Assembly (NCBI RefSeq): GCF_002954685.1
Contig: NZ_MSCN01000001.1
Span: 1,488,309-1,552,308 of the forward strand
Reading direction: 5' to 3'
Length of the DNA stretch: 64,000 bases
Origin: Polaribacter porphyrae
GTDB lineage: Bacteria; Bacteroidota; Bacteroidia; Flavobacteriales; Flavobacteriaceae
Below are positions 46,349 to 55,311 of this stretch, piece after piece (the first letter of the stretch is position 1; each line of letters opens with the position of its first letter). The notes below the pieces were generated by a model, which did not search any database, was not told the origin of the DNA, and saw nothing but the letters and a program-made list of their open reading frames with translations. A program made the position numbers and the translations under genes.

Positions 46349-47638
46349 ATGATAAAGGAATGTAAATTTATTTTAATTCTATTACTATTGTCTTGTAAAT
46401 CTAGCACTCAAAAGCAAGAAAAGTATATTTATGCCGAATTAAAATCGTATAAATACCATGACTTTTTTAATTACATGTCTTATCCTTCTTTAGATTATGA
46501 AAAAGTTTTATCATATAGATCTATGGTAGATTCAGTACCAAAAGGGTATCAAAAAAGAAATTATTATAATATTTTAAGTCGCCTAGAAACTTATTTAGGC
46601 AATTATAAAACAGGCATTGATTTATACGATATAGGAAATTTAGAACCCAATGAAATGGTTCATTTTGACTCTTTAGGAAATATTTCTAAAAAGGAATTAA
46701 TCTATCCAAAAAAAGCTTTTAAAACATATCCAAGTTCGTTATTAAAAAAAAATCATATACAATTAGATTTTGATAATTTTATCAAAAATATAGATAATGA
46801 AGTAAAAGTAATCGCATTTAATGAACTACATCATATTAATATATTTAGAAGCACCTTATATTCTATTTTACCAACACTAAAAGAAAAGGGGTTTAATTAT
46901 TTAGTACTTGAATCTTTTCACTATAACCTTCAAGAAGAGATTGAAAAAAACTCATATCCAAAAGAATCTCATGGATATTATAATGGTGAAACTGTTTTAG
47001 GCGATGTAATTCGTAATGCAATATCTCATGATTTCAAATTAATTTCGTACGATTATCAAAATCCTAAAACTAGAGGAAGTCTTAAAGAAAGAGAGAAAAA
47101 ATCATTTCAGTTTCTTTTGAATAGAACTTTTAAACAAGATTCAAATGCAAAAATTATCTTACTAGCTGGAGGTGGACATATATCCGAAGCTAATGGAAGA
47201 TTTCCTTCATTAGGCAATCATTTTAATAGCATAGGAATTAATCCTACAACTATTGATCAAAAATCATATTATGACAGAAATGTTCCAAAAACAATTTTAA
47301 AAAGAACATTATTTAAACATAAAAATCCCAAAAAAACATCTTATGATTATATGTTGATCAATCCTAAAACAAATATGAGTTTTAATAGACCAAACTGGTT
47401 ATGGAAGATGGATAGAAAACCTGTTTTGTTAGAAAAGAAAAAAATACAACATTGTAAATTACCGATAATGGTAGAAGCAATCTTAAAATCTGAAGGTAAA
47501 GATGCTGTTCCTTTAGATAGAATAGACATAAAGTCTTTAAAAGATAATGCATATCTCGCTTTAAGAAAAGGTATATTTACAATCAGAATTACAAATAAAT
47601 ATAATAAAGTTGAGGAATTTGAACTAATTGTAAATTAG
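46349..47638 (+). CDS. Lipoprotein with Tiki/ChaN/EreA-like domain
   Basis: A 429-residue lipoprotein (lipobox LLSC, Cys at about residue 16). The central region (about 150-310) resembles the Tiki superfamily that includes ChaN, EreA and TraB: FNELHH with E159, H161 and H162, then LVLESFHY with E188 and H191, and LLAGGGHISE with H277. These positions match the metal or catalytic residues of that fold, although the first motif has Asn where Gly is usual. A C-terminal segment of about 100 residues is basic. First gene of an operon with a BlaI repressor and an M56 protease, behind a palindromic operator. Substrate unknown; hydrolase activity is only inferred. Confidence 0.7.
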   Translation: MIKECKFILILLLLSCKSSTQKQEKYIYAELKSYKYHDFFNYMSYPSLDYEKVLSYRSMVDSVPKGYQKRNYYNILSRLETYLGNYKTGIDLYDIGNLEPNEMVHFDSLGNISKKELIYPKKAFKTYPSSLLKKNHIQLDFDNFIKNIDNEVKVIAFNELHHINIFRSTLYSILPTLKEKGFNYLVLESFHYNLQEEIEKNSYPKESHGYYNGETVLGDVIRNAISHDFKLISYDYQNPKTRGSLKEREKKSFQFLLNRTFKQDSNAKIILLAGGGHISEANGRFPSLGNHFNSIGINPTTIDQKSYYDRNVPKTILKRTLFKHKNPKKTSYDYMLINPKTNMSFNRPNWLWKMDRKPVLLEKKKIQHCKLPIMVEAILKSEGKDAVPLDRIDIKSLKDNAYLALRKGIFTIRITNKYNKVEEFELIVN

Positions 47639-47644
47639 AAATGA

Positions 47645-48043
47645 ATGGATTACAATAGCATAAAAATATCGGATGGAGAATTGAATATTTTAAAAATTTT
47701 ATGGGAAAATGGAGCATTGACTGTTAGAGAAATATACGAATTATCTATTTTAAATAAGGAGAAAAAAGTAGGTTATACTACAATTTTAAAACAGGTTCAA
47801 CGCATGTTGCAAAAAGGGATTATAAAACGTAATGAACAATTAAACATTCATAAATATTTAGCAGTTGTAGAAGAAAATAAAATTAAAAATAAACTCTTTA
47901 ATAGATTGGTTAATCAAGTTTTTAAGGGTTCTTCTACAGATTTGATATTACATGCTTTAGGGCAAAATGGCCCATCTCAAGAAGAAGTCGAAGAAATAAA
48001 AGCTATACTTTTAAAGAAAAAAGAAGAAAATGATAAGCAATAG
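47645..48043 (+). CDS. BlaI/MecI/CopY-family transcriptional repressor
   Basis: A 132-residue winged-helix repressor. The opening KISDGELNILKILWENGALT and the recognition region VGYTTILKQVQRMLQKGII are typical of BlaI/MecI. The C-terminal half would form the dimer domain cleaved on induction. It is 6 bases after the lipoprotein gene and overlaps the M56 protease gene by 14 bases, the usual coupling. It is the likely ligand of the palindrome at 46251-46284. Confidence 0.92.
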   Translation: MDYNSIKISDGELNILKILWENGALTVREIYELSILNKEKKVGYTTILKQVQRMLQKGIIKRNEQLNIHKYLAVVEENKIKNKLFNRLVNQVFKGSSTDLILHALGQNGPSQEEVEEIKAILLKKKEENDKQ

Positions 48044-49346
48044 TTACATATTAGAATCTATTGTAAAAGCATTATGCAACAGTTTTTGGCTTATAGCTAT
48101 TATTGCATGTCTGTTTGTTTTGTTAACTAGAGTACTCAAAACTTCTAAAAACAATTTATATAAAATCTTACTTTTTTCTTATGGATTAATTCTTGTATTT
48201 TTTATAAGTGATATTATTTATCAGCAGCAGAAACAAGCTAAACAACAAGTTAATTCAAAATATTTTGATGCTGTTTATATAAAAAAAGATGATATAATAA
48301 AGCCCTATTACTCATCAGAAAAAAGTTATATAAATAATGTTACTTCTTTAGATTTCTTATCTATAAAATTATCAAAAGAAGCAAGTTATATTATATCATT
48401 TAGTTGGGGAATTACCTCATTTTTTTTATTATTTAGTTTACTTTTTCGTTTGATTATTCTCTTTAATCAAAAAAAACATCATTTACCTAAAAATAGTGTT
48501 TGGTTAAAAGAACTAGAGAAAGCAAAAATAAGCTTAAAAGGAAAAGAAAAAATAAACTTAATTTCTTCTAAAAAAGTACAAGAAATAGGAAGCTATTCTT
48601 TATTTGGAAAATTTATTATTGTTCCAGAAATACTGCTTGACAAGTTTAGTAATGATGAAATTAAAACAATTCTAATTCATGAAATTGCACATTTAAAACG
48701 ACGTGATTTTAGCTCTAACTTGTTTCTAATTATTGTTAAATACATATTCTTTTTCAACCCAATTGTTTGGTGGATGAATACTTACGGAGAATTATTACGT
48801 GAAAATTGTTGTGATATTTTTGTTTTAAATCAAGATATTAAACCAGTAAAATATACAGAAACACTATTAAAATTGACGAGTTATAAAACAAATAATACAT
48901 TTTCAATAGTTCAAAGTTTTATGGGTAAAAAATCAAATTTTTATGAACGAACTCAATATTTACTATATGGTACGTTGAAAAAGCCCAGTTTCAGTAATTT
49001 TCAAACGCTTCTTATCATCAGTTTTTTTTCACTTATACTAATATCTTTTAACACAAATAATTTTGAACAGAATAAGGTTTTATTAAATTCAAATAATAAG
49101 GTAAAAAATGAAAAATATAGTCTTTACAATGTAGTTTTAAACCTTAAATATGGAAGTTTAATGAATCGTTCAGGTAAATCATATAATTACATAATCAATG
49201 AAACTTTTATAAAAGAACCTGCTCTTCTTCCTTATTATAATAAGGATATAAAAATTGATTCTTTACATTATATTCCTAATAAAACTTCTATAAAAAACAA
49301 TATAGATGGAGTTTACTATATTTATTTTGACACTAAAAATAGATAG
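48030..49346 (+). CDS. M56 (BlaR1-like) membrane metalloprotease, no penicillin-binding sensor
   Basis: A 438-residue protein with four membrane segments in the first 330 residues and the zinc motif HEIAH at residues 217-221 (ILIHEIAHLKRRDF), the M56 family hallmark. BlaR1 cleaves the BlaI repressor when its extracellular sensor is acylated by beta-lactam. Here the part after the last membrane segment (about 100 residues) is too short for the BlaR1 transpeptidase-like sensor, so the inducing signal must differ. Its pairing with BlaI by gene overlap supports a sensor-protease role. Confidence 0.88.
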   Translation: MISNSYILESIVKALCNSFWLIAIIACLFVLLTRVLKTSKNNLYKILLFSYGLILVFFISDIIYQQQKQAKQQVNSKYFDAVYIKKDDIIKPYYSSEKSYINNVTSLDFLSIKLSKEASYIISFSWGITSFFLLFSLLFRLIILFNQKKHHLPKNSVWLKELEKAKISLKGKEKINLISSKKVQEIGSYSLFGKFIIVPEILLDKFSNDEIKTILIHEIAHLKRRDFSSNLFLIIVKYIFFFNPIVWWMNTYGELLRENCCDIFVLNQDIKPVKYTETLLKLTSYKTNNTFSIVQSFMGKKSNFYERTQYLLYGTLKKPSFSNFQTLLIISFFSLILISFNTNNFEQNKVLLNSNNKVKNEKYSLYNVVLNLKYGSLMNRSGKSYNYIINETFIKEPALLPYYNKDIKIDSLHYIPNKTSIKNNIDGVYYIYFDTKNR

Positions 49347-49416
49347 TTAATTTTAAATTCTAAAACTCTAGCTAAAGGTGAATTGTAACGTTATTTTAAG
49401 ACACAACAAATTTCGA

Positions 49417-52400
49417 TTAAAATAAACCTCTGTTGTAATTTACGTATTTATTTGGATTTAAGTTGACACGCTTTCTGTTTTTTAATCTGTTTTCTTCAAC
49501 AATATCATCAATAATTTCACTAATGGGTTTTGTGGTATCCAAGTTTAATTTTACTCGTAAAGTTTTAGGTTTTATTACAATTTCATTTTCTTTATTTTCT
49601 ACTATAATGTAATTCATCTTCCACTCTTTACCATAAGTTTTAGTACTATTTTTATTAATTTTTGATTTGTAGAAATAACCTTCGTATTTTTTATTTGAAA
49701 TTGAAAAATCTCTCTTGTCAAGAAAAACTATACTATCTTTTAATTCCTTTTTTGTTTCACTTTTAAATAATAATGCTTTATACACTTCTTTTTTAGAGTT
49801 ATATTTTTTTGGAAATAAATCTGTTTTATTAATTTCATGTAGCTTTTTATAAAAAATTCCTCTACTTGTAAGTTCAGAAGTAACCTCTTCAAAAACCAAT
49901 TTATTATATTTTTCTGATGCTTCTATTTGCAATGCTAACAGTGTAGATTTCACATCTGCATTTTTTACAAACTTAAGATTATCAAAAAAGGTTTTTACAT
50001 TAGTATCTTTTCTAAAAGGAAACAATAATTTTGCATAAATATTTAACAAGTCACCTGATGTTCTGTTAGAAAAAGAATTGTTTGACGCTTTTTTACTTAA
50101 TTGTCTTTTCAATTCAATTCTAGCTTGATTCAAAATTTGTTTTTTATAAGTTGCGTAATCTTTACTTTGCATCGAATCTTTTTCTTTAATTTCTGCTAAA
50201 AGCTTATAAATCGGTTCTTTATACTCTTCTATGGTCGCATAATTTAACAAATCTGGAAATAATTCTTTTGCAATTGATAATGAATCTGATACTGAACTTA
50301 TCATAGTGTTCATTTCATACTTATTGGACGAAAGAGGAACATCCAACTCTAATAATTTTAAAAACCTTGTATAAGAAGCTGAAGAATTTTCATTCAAAAT
50401 TGATTTTACTATAGCCAGTTGATTTCTTGGATTAGTAAACGATTTTATATATAAATCATCTAAAAAACGTATTACTTTTTTGGTTTTAAATTCTGATAGT
50501 TCATTTATTAAATGCTCTTTAATCTCCAATTGATTATCAGAAAAATCATACGTTTTTATAGTATTAATAAGCTTATTAACATCTTTCTTTTTAAAATTAA
50601 CATAGCTATAACTATCTAGAGCTAAACTATCTTTATTCTTTAAAGCCTTAAAAAATTGATCAGTTTTGTCTTTAAACAAAGGCTTACCTAGAATAGTGTC
50701 TTTTGGTTTGAATGTATTATAAAACTCTGAAACAAATTTACTTTCAGCATAAGTAGTATCGACTAAAGTTTTGAGTTCGTATATAGCTCCTTGTACTAAA
50801 ATCTTTTTTACTTTTATAGCTTTGCTACTTAAAGAATCTTTAAAATAATAAGTGTAAAAATGTTGTCCGTTTTTATCAATACCTTTTTTGATGTTTTTCT
50901 TTTTTAACTTATTTCTGGTATGCAAACCGTTAAAATTTACTCTAGAATTATTTCCTGTAAAGCTATTCAATCTTCTGTAATTTAAACCTCCAGATTCATT
51001 TTTCCATAGAGAATCTATATTGTCATAACTTGTTAAATCGTTTAGTTTTTTAAGTTTAACATAGATTTTTTCGTTTGTACTATTTGTATAAGTAGTGTTT
51101 TTTTGATATGATTTGTAAGATTTATTTTTCTTTACATTTGAATTGAATCTATTAAAAACAGGGTCAACATTTGTATTTACAGAAAAATAAAGTGAGGTAT
51201 CTATTTTTTTCTCAAACCTTTTTTGATAGTCGAAACTTGTAATCTTAAACGAGTTAAAAAAAGTATCTTTCATTTTATCATTTTCTGAAACAAAACCTAG
51301 CAAATAATAATGACTCCCATTTGTTACTGTTTTTAAGAATAGCTTTTTACGCGCATCTTTTAATAAAGTATTACTTTCAAAAACTTGTTTCTCATCTTTA
51401 AAAATACCTTTTTTGTAGTCAATCTCTAAATTTTTACAAAATCTTTCTTGTATTCTTTCCAACTCAAAAGCATCTTCTTCTATATAATTTACATCATTTA
51501 AAGCAACCTCTTTAACAAAATAGTAATTGCCTTTTTTATCAACTGCTTGTATGGTTCTATTACCTTGGTATAATTTATTTGTGAATGAATGAGAACTTGG
51601 CACATCAACAATAAAACCTTTATTTTTTGGGCTTACAGTGATAAAATCATCACTACTATTAAATTGAATCGAGTTAAAAAATGTATCTCCAAAAGTTTTT
51701 ACATACTCATTATTACCATGCATTTTAAAAATCAACACTTCAATAGGCGTAAAGAAAATTTGATATCGTTGAAAATCTCCAGTTTTGGTTTTATTTAAAA
51801 TATCTAAACCATTAATACCTTGTTTGGTAATTTCTTTTTTGGTAATAATCTCACCTGGGATAGATTCAAACAATAATTTATCAAAATTTTCATCTTTAAT
51901 TTCTTTACCATAAATTTTAGAGAAAGTATTCATTCTTGTGATAATCACATACCCTCCATTTGTTAAATCTGGGCTTATATATGATGTATTATTTAGAATA
52001 TTTAACTCGTACATTTTATTAGGTAATTGTGCAGTGAAGAAATTATCTGAAGCAGTTTGTTCTCTAAACTGGACGTCAATTACTTTATTTTCTATACTCT
52101 TTTTAGCATCTTCGGCTTTTTTGGTAATGCTAGATTCTAAAGGCTCTACTGTATAACCTCTTTCTCTCAACATAGCAATAACACCTTTTTCGCCTCCCAA
52201 ATGTGCAGCACCAACAGCAGAGAACAATGAACCCTTTTTGGTAATAGAATCAATACTATTTACCATATTCTCGTTTCTAATATAGAGCATATTATCCATG
52301 TATTTTTTACTGTACATACCATTATTTATAGAATCTAAAAGATGTATTTTTCTGTCTCTATATGCATTATTCATTATCATTAAAAAGCCTTCATCTTTCA

Positions 52401-52989
52401 TTTTTTTCTGCAACCAAACATCTGGTTGTGTTTTTACAGCTTTAGATGATGTCGCTTTTTTTACAAGTGCTGAAGATTGGTTGTAATCTTCTAAACTGTA
52501 TATCTTTTTCCCATTCTTTTTTCCTGTTTGATAAATGAACATATCTAAAAAAGTATCTTCTTGAAAATTTTGCATCATTTGATTTGTTCTGTACAAAATT
52601 CCGTTTAAAAGCATATCTTCTCTAGACAGATAAAACATGATTTCTTGTGGTTTTGGTTCTAATAATTTAAAAGGAGAATTGTAAAAATCAGATTGATTTA
52701 CATAACTGATACCTCTTATATAATTTAACTCTTCAGGAGAGTTAAACATGTGCTCTAACCAAGTTGATGGATCTGATTCTAGACCAACAAAATCACTTTT
52801 TAATAGAGATTCATAGAAAACGTCATCTAAATGAAATGCAATTTTTTGACTTACATGCATTGTGCCATATAAATAAGAATCCTTGGTTAATCCATTGCCA
52901 GAAATTTTCCATAATAAGCTATTTTCTTCTTGTGATTGAGCAATTGTAACTACCATTAAAAAGGCAACTACAGCAATTTTTTTTATCAT
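49417..52989 (-). CDS. Very large TraB/GumN-family protein
   Basis: A 1190-residue exported protein. After a signal peptide (about residues 1-19) comes a TraB/GumN (Tiki-fold) domain: DSYLYGTMHVS with the GTMH motif near residue 40, FVGLESDP, and VGAAHLGGEKGVIAMLRERG near residue 270. The remaining 900 residues are not a known domain to me. Three modules of about 130-150 residues end in similar strings (GDTFFNSIQF, KDTFFNSFKI, VSEFYNTFKP), which suggests internal duplication, and residues about 770-1050 are helical and repeat-like. Usual family members are about 300 residues. Convergent with the M56 gene. Confidence 0.8.
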   Translation of the reverse strand: MIKKIAVVAFLMVVTIAQSQEENSLLWKISGNGLTKDSYLYGTMHVSQKIAFHLDDVFYESLLKSDFVGLESDPSTWLEHMFNSPEELNYIRGISYVNQSDFYNSPFKLLEPKPQEIMFYLSREDMLLNGILYRTNQMMQNFQEDTFLDMFIYQTGKKNGKKIYSLEDYNQSSALVKKATSSKAVKTQPDVWLQKKMKDEGFLMIMNNAYRDRKIHLLDSINNGMYSKKYMDNMLYIRNENMVNSIDSITKKGSLFSAVGAAHLGGEKGVIAMLRERGYTVEPLESSITKKAEDAKKSIENKVIDVQFREQTASDNFFTAQLPNKMYELNILNNTSYISPDLTNGGYVIITRMNTFSKIYGKEIKDENFDKLLFESIPGEIITKKEITKQGINGLDILNKTKTGDFQRYQIFFTPIEVLIFKMHGNNEYVKTFGDTFFNSIQFNSSDDFITVSPKNKGFIVDVPSSHSFTNKLYQGNRTIQAVDKKGNYYFVKEVALNDVNYIEEDAFELERIQERFCKNLEIDYKKGIFKDEKQVFESNTLLKDARKKLFLKTVTNGSHYYLLGFVSENDKMKDTFFNSFKITSFDYQKRFEKKIDTSLYFSVNTNVDPVFNRFNSNVKKNKSYKSYQKNTTYTNSTNEKIYVKLKKLNDLTSYDNIDSLWKNESGGLNYRRLNSFTGNNSRVNFNGLHTRNKLKKKNIKKGIDKNGQHFYTYYFKDSLSSKAIKVKKILVQGAIYELKTLVDTTYAESKFVSEFYNTFKPKDTILGKPLFKDKTDQFFKALKNKDSLALDSYSYVNFKKKDVNKLINTIKTYDFSDNQLEIKEHLINELSEFKTKKVIRFLDDLYIKSFTNPRNQLAIVKSILNENSSASYTRFLKLLELDVPLSSNKYEMNTMISSVSDSLSIAKELFPDLLNYATIEEYKEPIYKLLAEIKEKDSMQSKDYATYKKQILNQARIELKRQLSKKASNNSFSNRTSGDLLNIYAKLLFPFRKDTNVKTFFDNLKFVKNADVKSTLLALQIEASEKYNKLVFEEVTSELTSRGIFYKKLHEINKTDLFPKKYNSKKEVYKALLFKSETKKELKDSIVFLDKRDFSISNKKYEGYFYKSKINKNSTKTYGKEWKMNYIIVENKENEIVIKPKTLRVKLNLDTTKPISEIIDDIVEENRLKNRKRVNLNPNKYVNYNRGLF

Positions 52990-53167
52990 GCAGAGTCTAT
53001 TCTAAATTAAACTTAAATTTAACTAAAATAGCTTGAATAGAAAATAAAAATTGAAGGAAAAATTATAAATATAAATAGGTTATAAAATCGTAAAATATTC
53101 TAGTGAATATCAAAAATTTAACATTTAGTAATTTTATTATATCAATTTGTATTTGCTCAATATTTAA

Positions 53168-53198
53168 TTGATGTACTATTGTTGTTTTACTATATTTG
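53168..53198 (+). promoter_or_regulatory. Promoter of the FN3 lipoprotein gene
   Basis: TTG at 53168-53170, a 20-base spacer, then TATATTTG at 53191-53198: a full TTG-N20-TAnnTTTG match. Because the -7 box ends at 53198, translation must begin after it, which supports ATG 53214 rather than TTG 53196. Confidence 0.85.
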
Positions 53199-53213
53199 AA
53201 GAAATTTCCTTAC

Positions 53214-53600
53214 ATGAAAATATACTTATTGAAACAAAATATCATTTTACGCATTCTTTTTATTTTTTTGCTTATTGGTTGTTCTAGTTCTGAAAATAAT
53301 GATGATAATGGTCTTCAAGAAGAATCCTGTACAGAGCCTAATGGTCTGCATATTCCTGTTATTTCAAATACGTCAGCTACGTTAGCTTGGGGTGACACTA
53401 ATAATAGCAGACTATTTAATGTTGAATATGGCTTGCGAGGTTTTGTTGTTGGTAATGGAACTAGAACAAGTGTTAACACTATTTCTTTAGAAATTACAAA
53501 CCTTACTTCTAAAACAGAATATGACTTTTATGTTAGAACTAATTGTGGTGGTAATGTTTTTAGTAATTGGTCTGGACCACAAAGTTTTGTAACCGATTAA
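53214..53600 (+). CDS. Small lipoprotein with one fibronectin type III domain
   Basis: A 128-residue protein from ATG 53214. The lipobox is LIGC (Cys at about residue 23), and the rest is an FN3 domain: PNGLHIPVISNTSATLAWGD, then LTSKTEYDFYVRTNCGG and FSNWSGPQSF. Similar FN3 domains occur as units in Bacteroidota adhesins and T9SS cargo, but this gene has a single copy and no sorting domain. The binding partner is unknown. Confidence 0.8.
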   Translation: MKIYLLKQNIILRILFIFLLIGCSSSENNDDNGLQEESCTEPNGLHIPVISNTSATLAWGDTNNSRLFNVEYGLRGFVVGNGTRTSVNTISLEITNLTSKTEYDFYVRTNCGGNVFSNWSGPQSFVTD

Positions 53601-55243
53601 TTATAATTTTCAGGTAGTTGCCTAACTTTTGTTATTTTCTCAAAAGCATATCCTATTTCTAGTAATTTTCTTTCAGAAAAGGGTAAACCAACAAAAGTTA
53701 AACTTACAGGTTCTCCAGATTTCTTATAACCCATAGGCACTGTTAATGTTGGGTATTTAGCAACTGCAGCAATACCTGAATGATAATTATTTATCGATAA
53801 AATGGCATCTAAATTATCTTTTTTTAGAGCTTGTAAAAACTTTTCACCTTCTGCTTTTAAATTTCCCTTTACAATTTCTAATTCTTCTAAAGTAGTATCG
53901 TCATTAACAATACCTTCAAATAATTGCTGCCCATAAGGAGCTCTTAACAAAGAATCTTTTTTATTAAACTTTACAACACTCTCTATATCTTTTATATAGA
54001 TTGATTTATCTGCTTGATCTGATAAATACTTTGGCAAATCATGCTTCATATCTATATTTAACAAGGTAATAAAACCTTTGTACGAAAACTTTGGTGGCGT
54101 TATTTCTACAATAGTTGCTCCAGCTTTTTTTAACTTATCTACGTTTTGTGCATAAATGGAATCGCCCAATAAAGGTTTTAAAACTCCTAATCTTTTACCT
54201 TCTAACTTTATATCTAATCCGTTTTTAAAATAATCTTCTTTTAATTGTTTAGAAGCAGTATCATTTTTATCAAAACCACGCATCGCATTCATAAAAATTG
54301 CATTGTCAACCACACTTTTTGTCATTGGTCCTGGCGTATCTAAAGTTGATGAAATTGGTACAATACCTGTTCTGCTTAATACACCTATTGTAGGTTTTAA
54401 ACCTACCACAGAATTTTGACTTGAAGGTGAAGTTATAGAACCAGCAGTTTCTGTACCAACAGCGGCTACAGCAAAATTAGCGGCTACTGCTACACCACTA
54501 CCTGCAGAACTACCACCTGTTTCAAATTCTGCTCTTCCATAAGGGTTTAGGGTTTGCCCACCAATTGCTGAATAGCCTAATGGGCAACCAGAACAGAAAA
54601 AATATGCCCATTCACTTAAATTAACTTTACCCAAAATTAAGGCTCCGTTTTCTTTTAATTTTTCTACGATAAACGCATCATTTTTGGTGTAGTTTCTCTG
54701 TAATGCTAATGCACCAGCTGTAGTTGGCATTTCTTTTGTATTGATATTATCTTTCAATAAAATTGGCATCCCATATAAAGAAAAATCTGTTGCTTTATTT
54801 TTATTTTCATCTCTTTTTCTGGCTTCTTTAATAACATCAGAATTTAAAGCTATAATAGAATTTAATGATTTTGTAGAGTCACTCTCGAACTTTCTTATTC
54901 TATATAAATAAAATAACGTTAGTTTCTCATATGTCAGTTTTCCTTCTTTAATGTTTTTTTGAAGCGATGGTATATTCTGCTCTAAAATTAATGGCTTTAA
55001 AGATTGATAATCTTCTTCAGAAAAATAAGCTAAATCTTCATGAAAGGGTTTAAAAACGGCATTCATATCTAACACTTTAGATTGAAAAAGCTTAAACTGC
55101 ATTCTTTTTTTAGGATGATTTTGCTGTTGTTTTAAAGCAGCAGTCTCATCATATTTTTTAAATAAAATATCTGGCTGTTTTTCTTTTTTTTGACAAGAAA
55201 AGAACATCAAAATTGAAAAAGCAGTAAAAAGTAGATTTCTCAT
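53597..55243 (-). CDS. Exported amidase-signature lipoprotein
   Basis: A 548-residue protein from ATG 55243, with a lipobox (FFSC). The amidase-signature triad is visible: Lys in PILLKDNINTK, the cis-Ser in GSITSPSSQN and the nucleophile Ser in GGSSAGSGVAVAAN. Family members hydrolyse amide bonds; the cytoplasmic GatA is a relative, but the lipoprotein signal rules that role out. It likely acts on peptides or amides outside the inner membrane. A minus-strand TATCTTTG at 55269-55262 is a likely -7 element and supports this start over an upstream one. Confidence 0.88.
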   Translation of the reverse strand: MRNLLFTAFSILMFFSCQKKEKQPDILFKKYDETAALKQQQNHPKKRMQFKLFQSKVLDMNAVFKPFHEDLAYFSEEDYQSLKPLILEQNIPSLQKNIKEGKLTYEKLTLFYLYRIRKFESDSTKSLNSIIALNSDVIKEARKRDENKNKATDFSLYGMPILLKDNINTKEMPTTAGALALQRNYTKNDAFIVEKLKENGALILGKVNLSEWAYFFCSGCPLGYSAIGGQTLNPYGRAEFETGGSSAGSGVAVAANFAVAAVGTETAGSITSPSSQNSVVGLKPTIGVLSRTGIVPISSTLDTPGPMTKSVVDNAIFMNAMRGFDKNDTASKQLKEDYFKNGLDIKLEGKRLGVLKPLLGDSIYAQNVDKLKKAGATIVEITPPKFSYKGFITLLNIDMKHDLPKYLSDQADKSIYIKDIESVVKFNKKDSLLRAPYGQQLFEGIVNDDTTLEELEIVKGNLKAEGEKFLQALKKDNLDAILSINNYHSGIAAVAKYPTLTVPMGYKKSGEPVSLTFVGLPFSERKLLEIGYAFEKITKVRQLPENYN

Positions 55244-55311
55244 GGTATTAAAATTTACTCTCAAAGATAATATTTGTAGATTAATGTATATTCGCGATTT
55301 AGATTAAAAAA

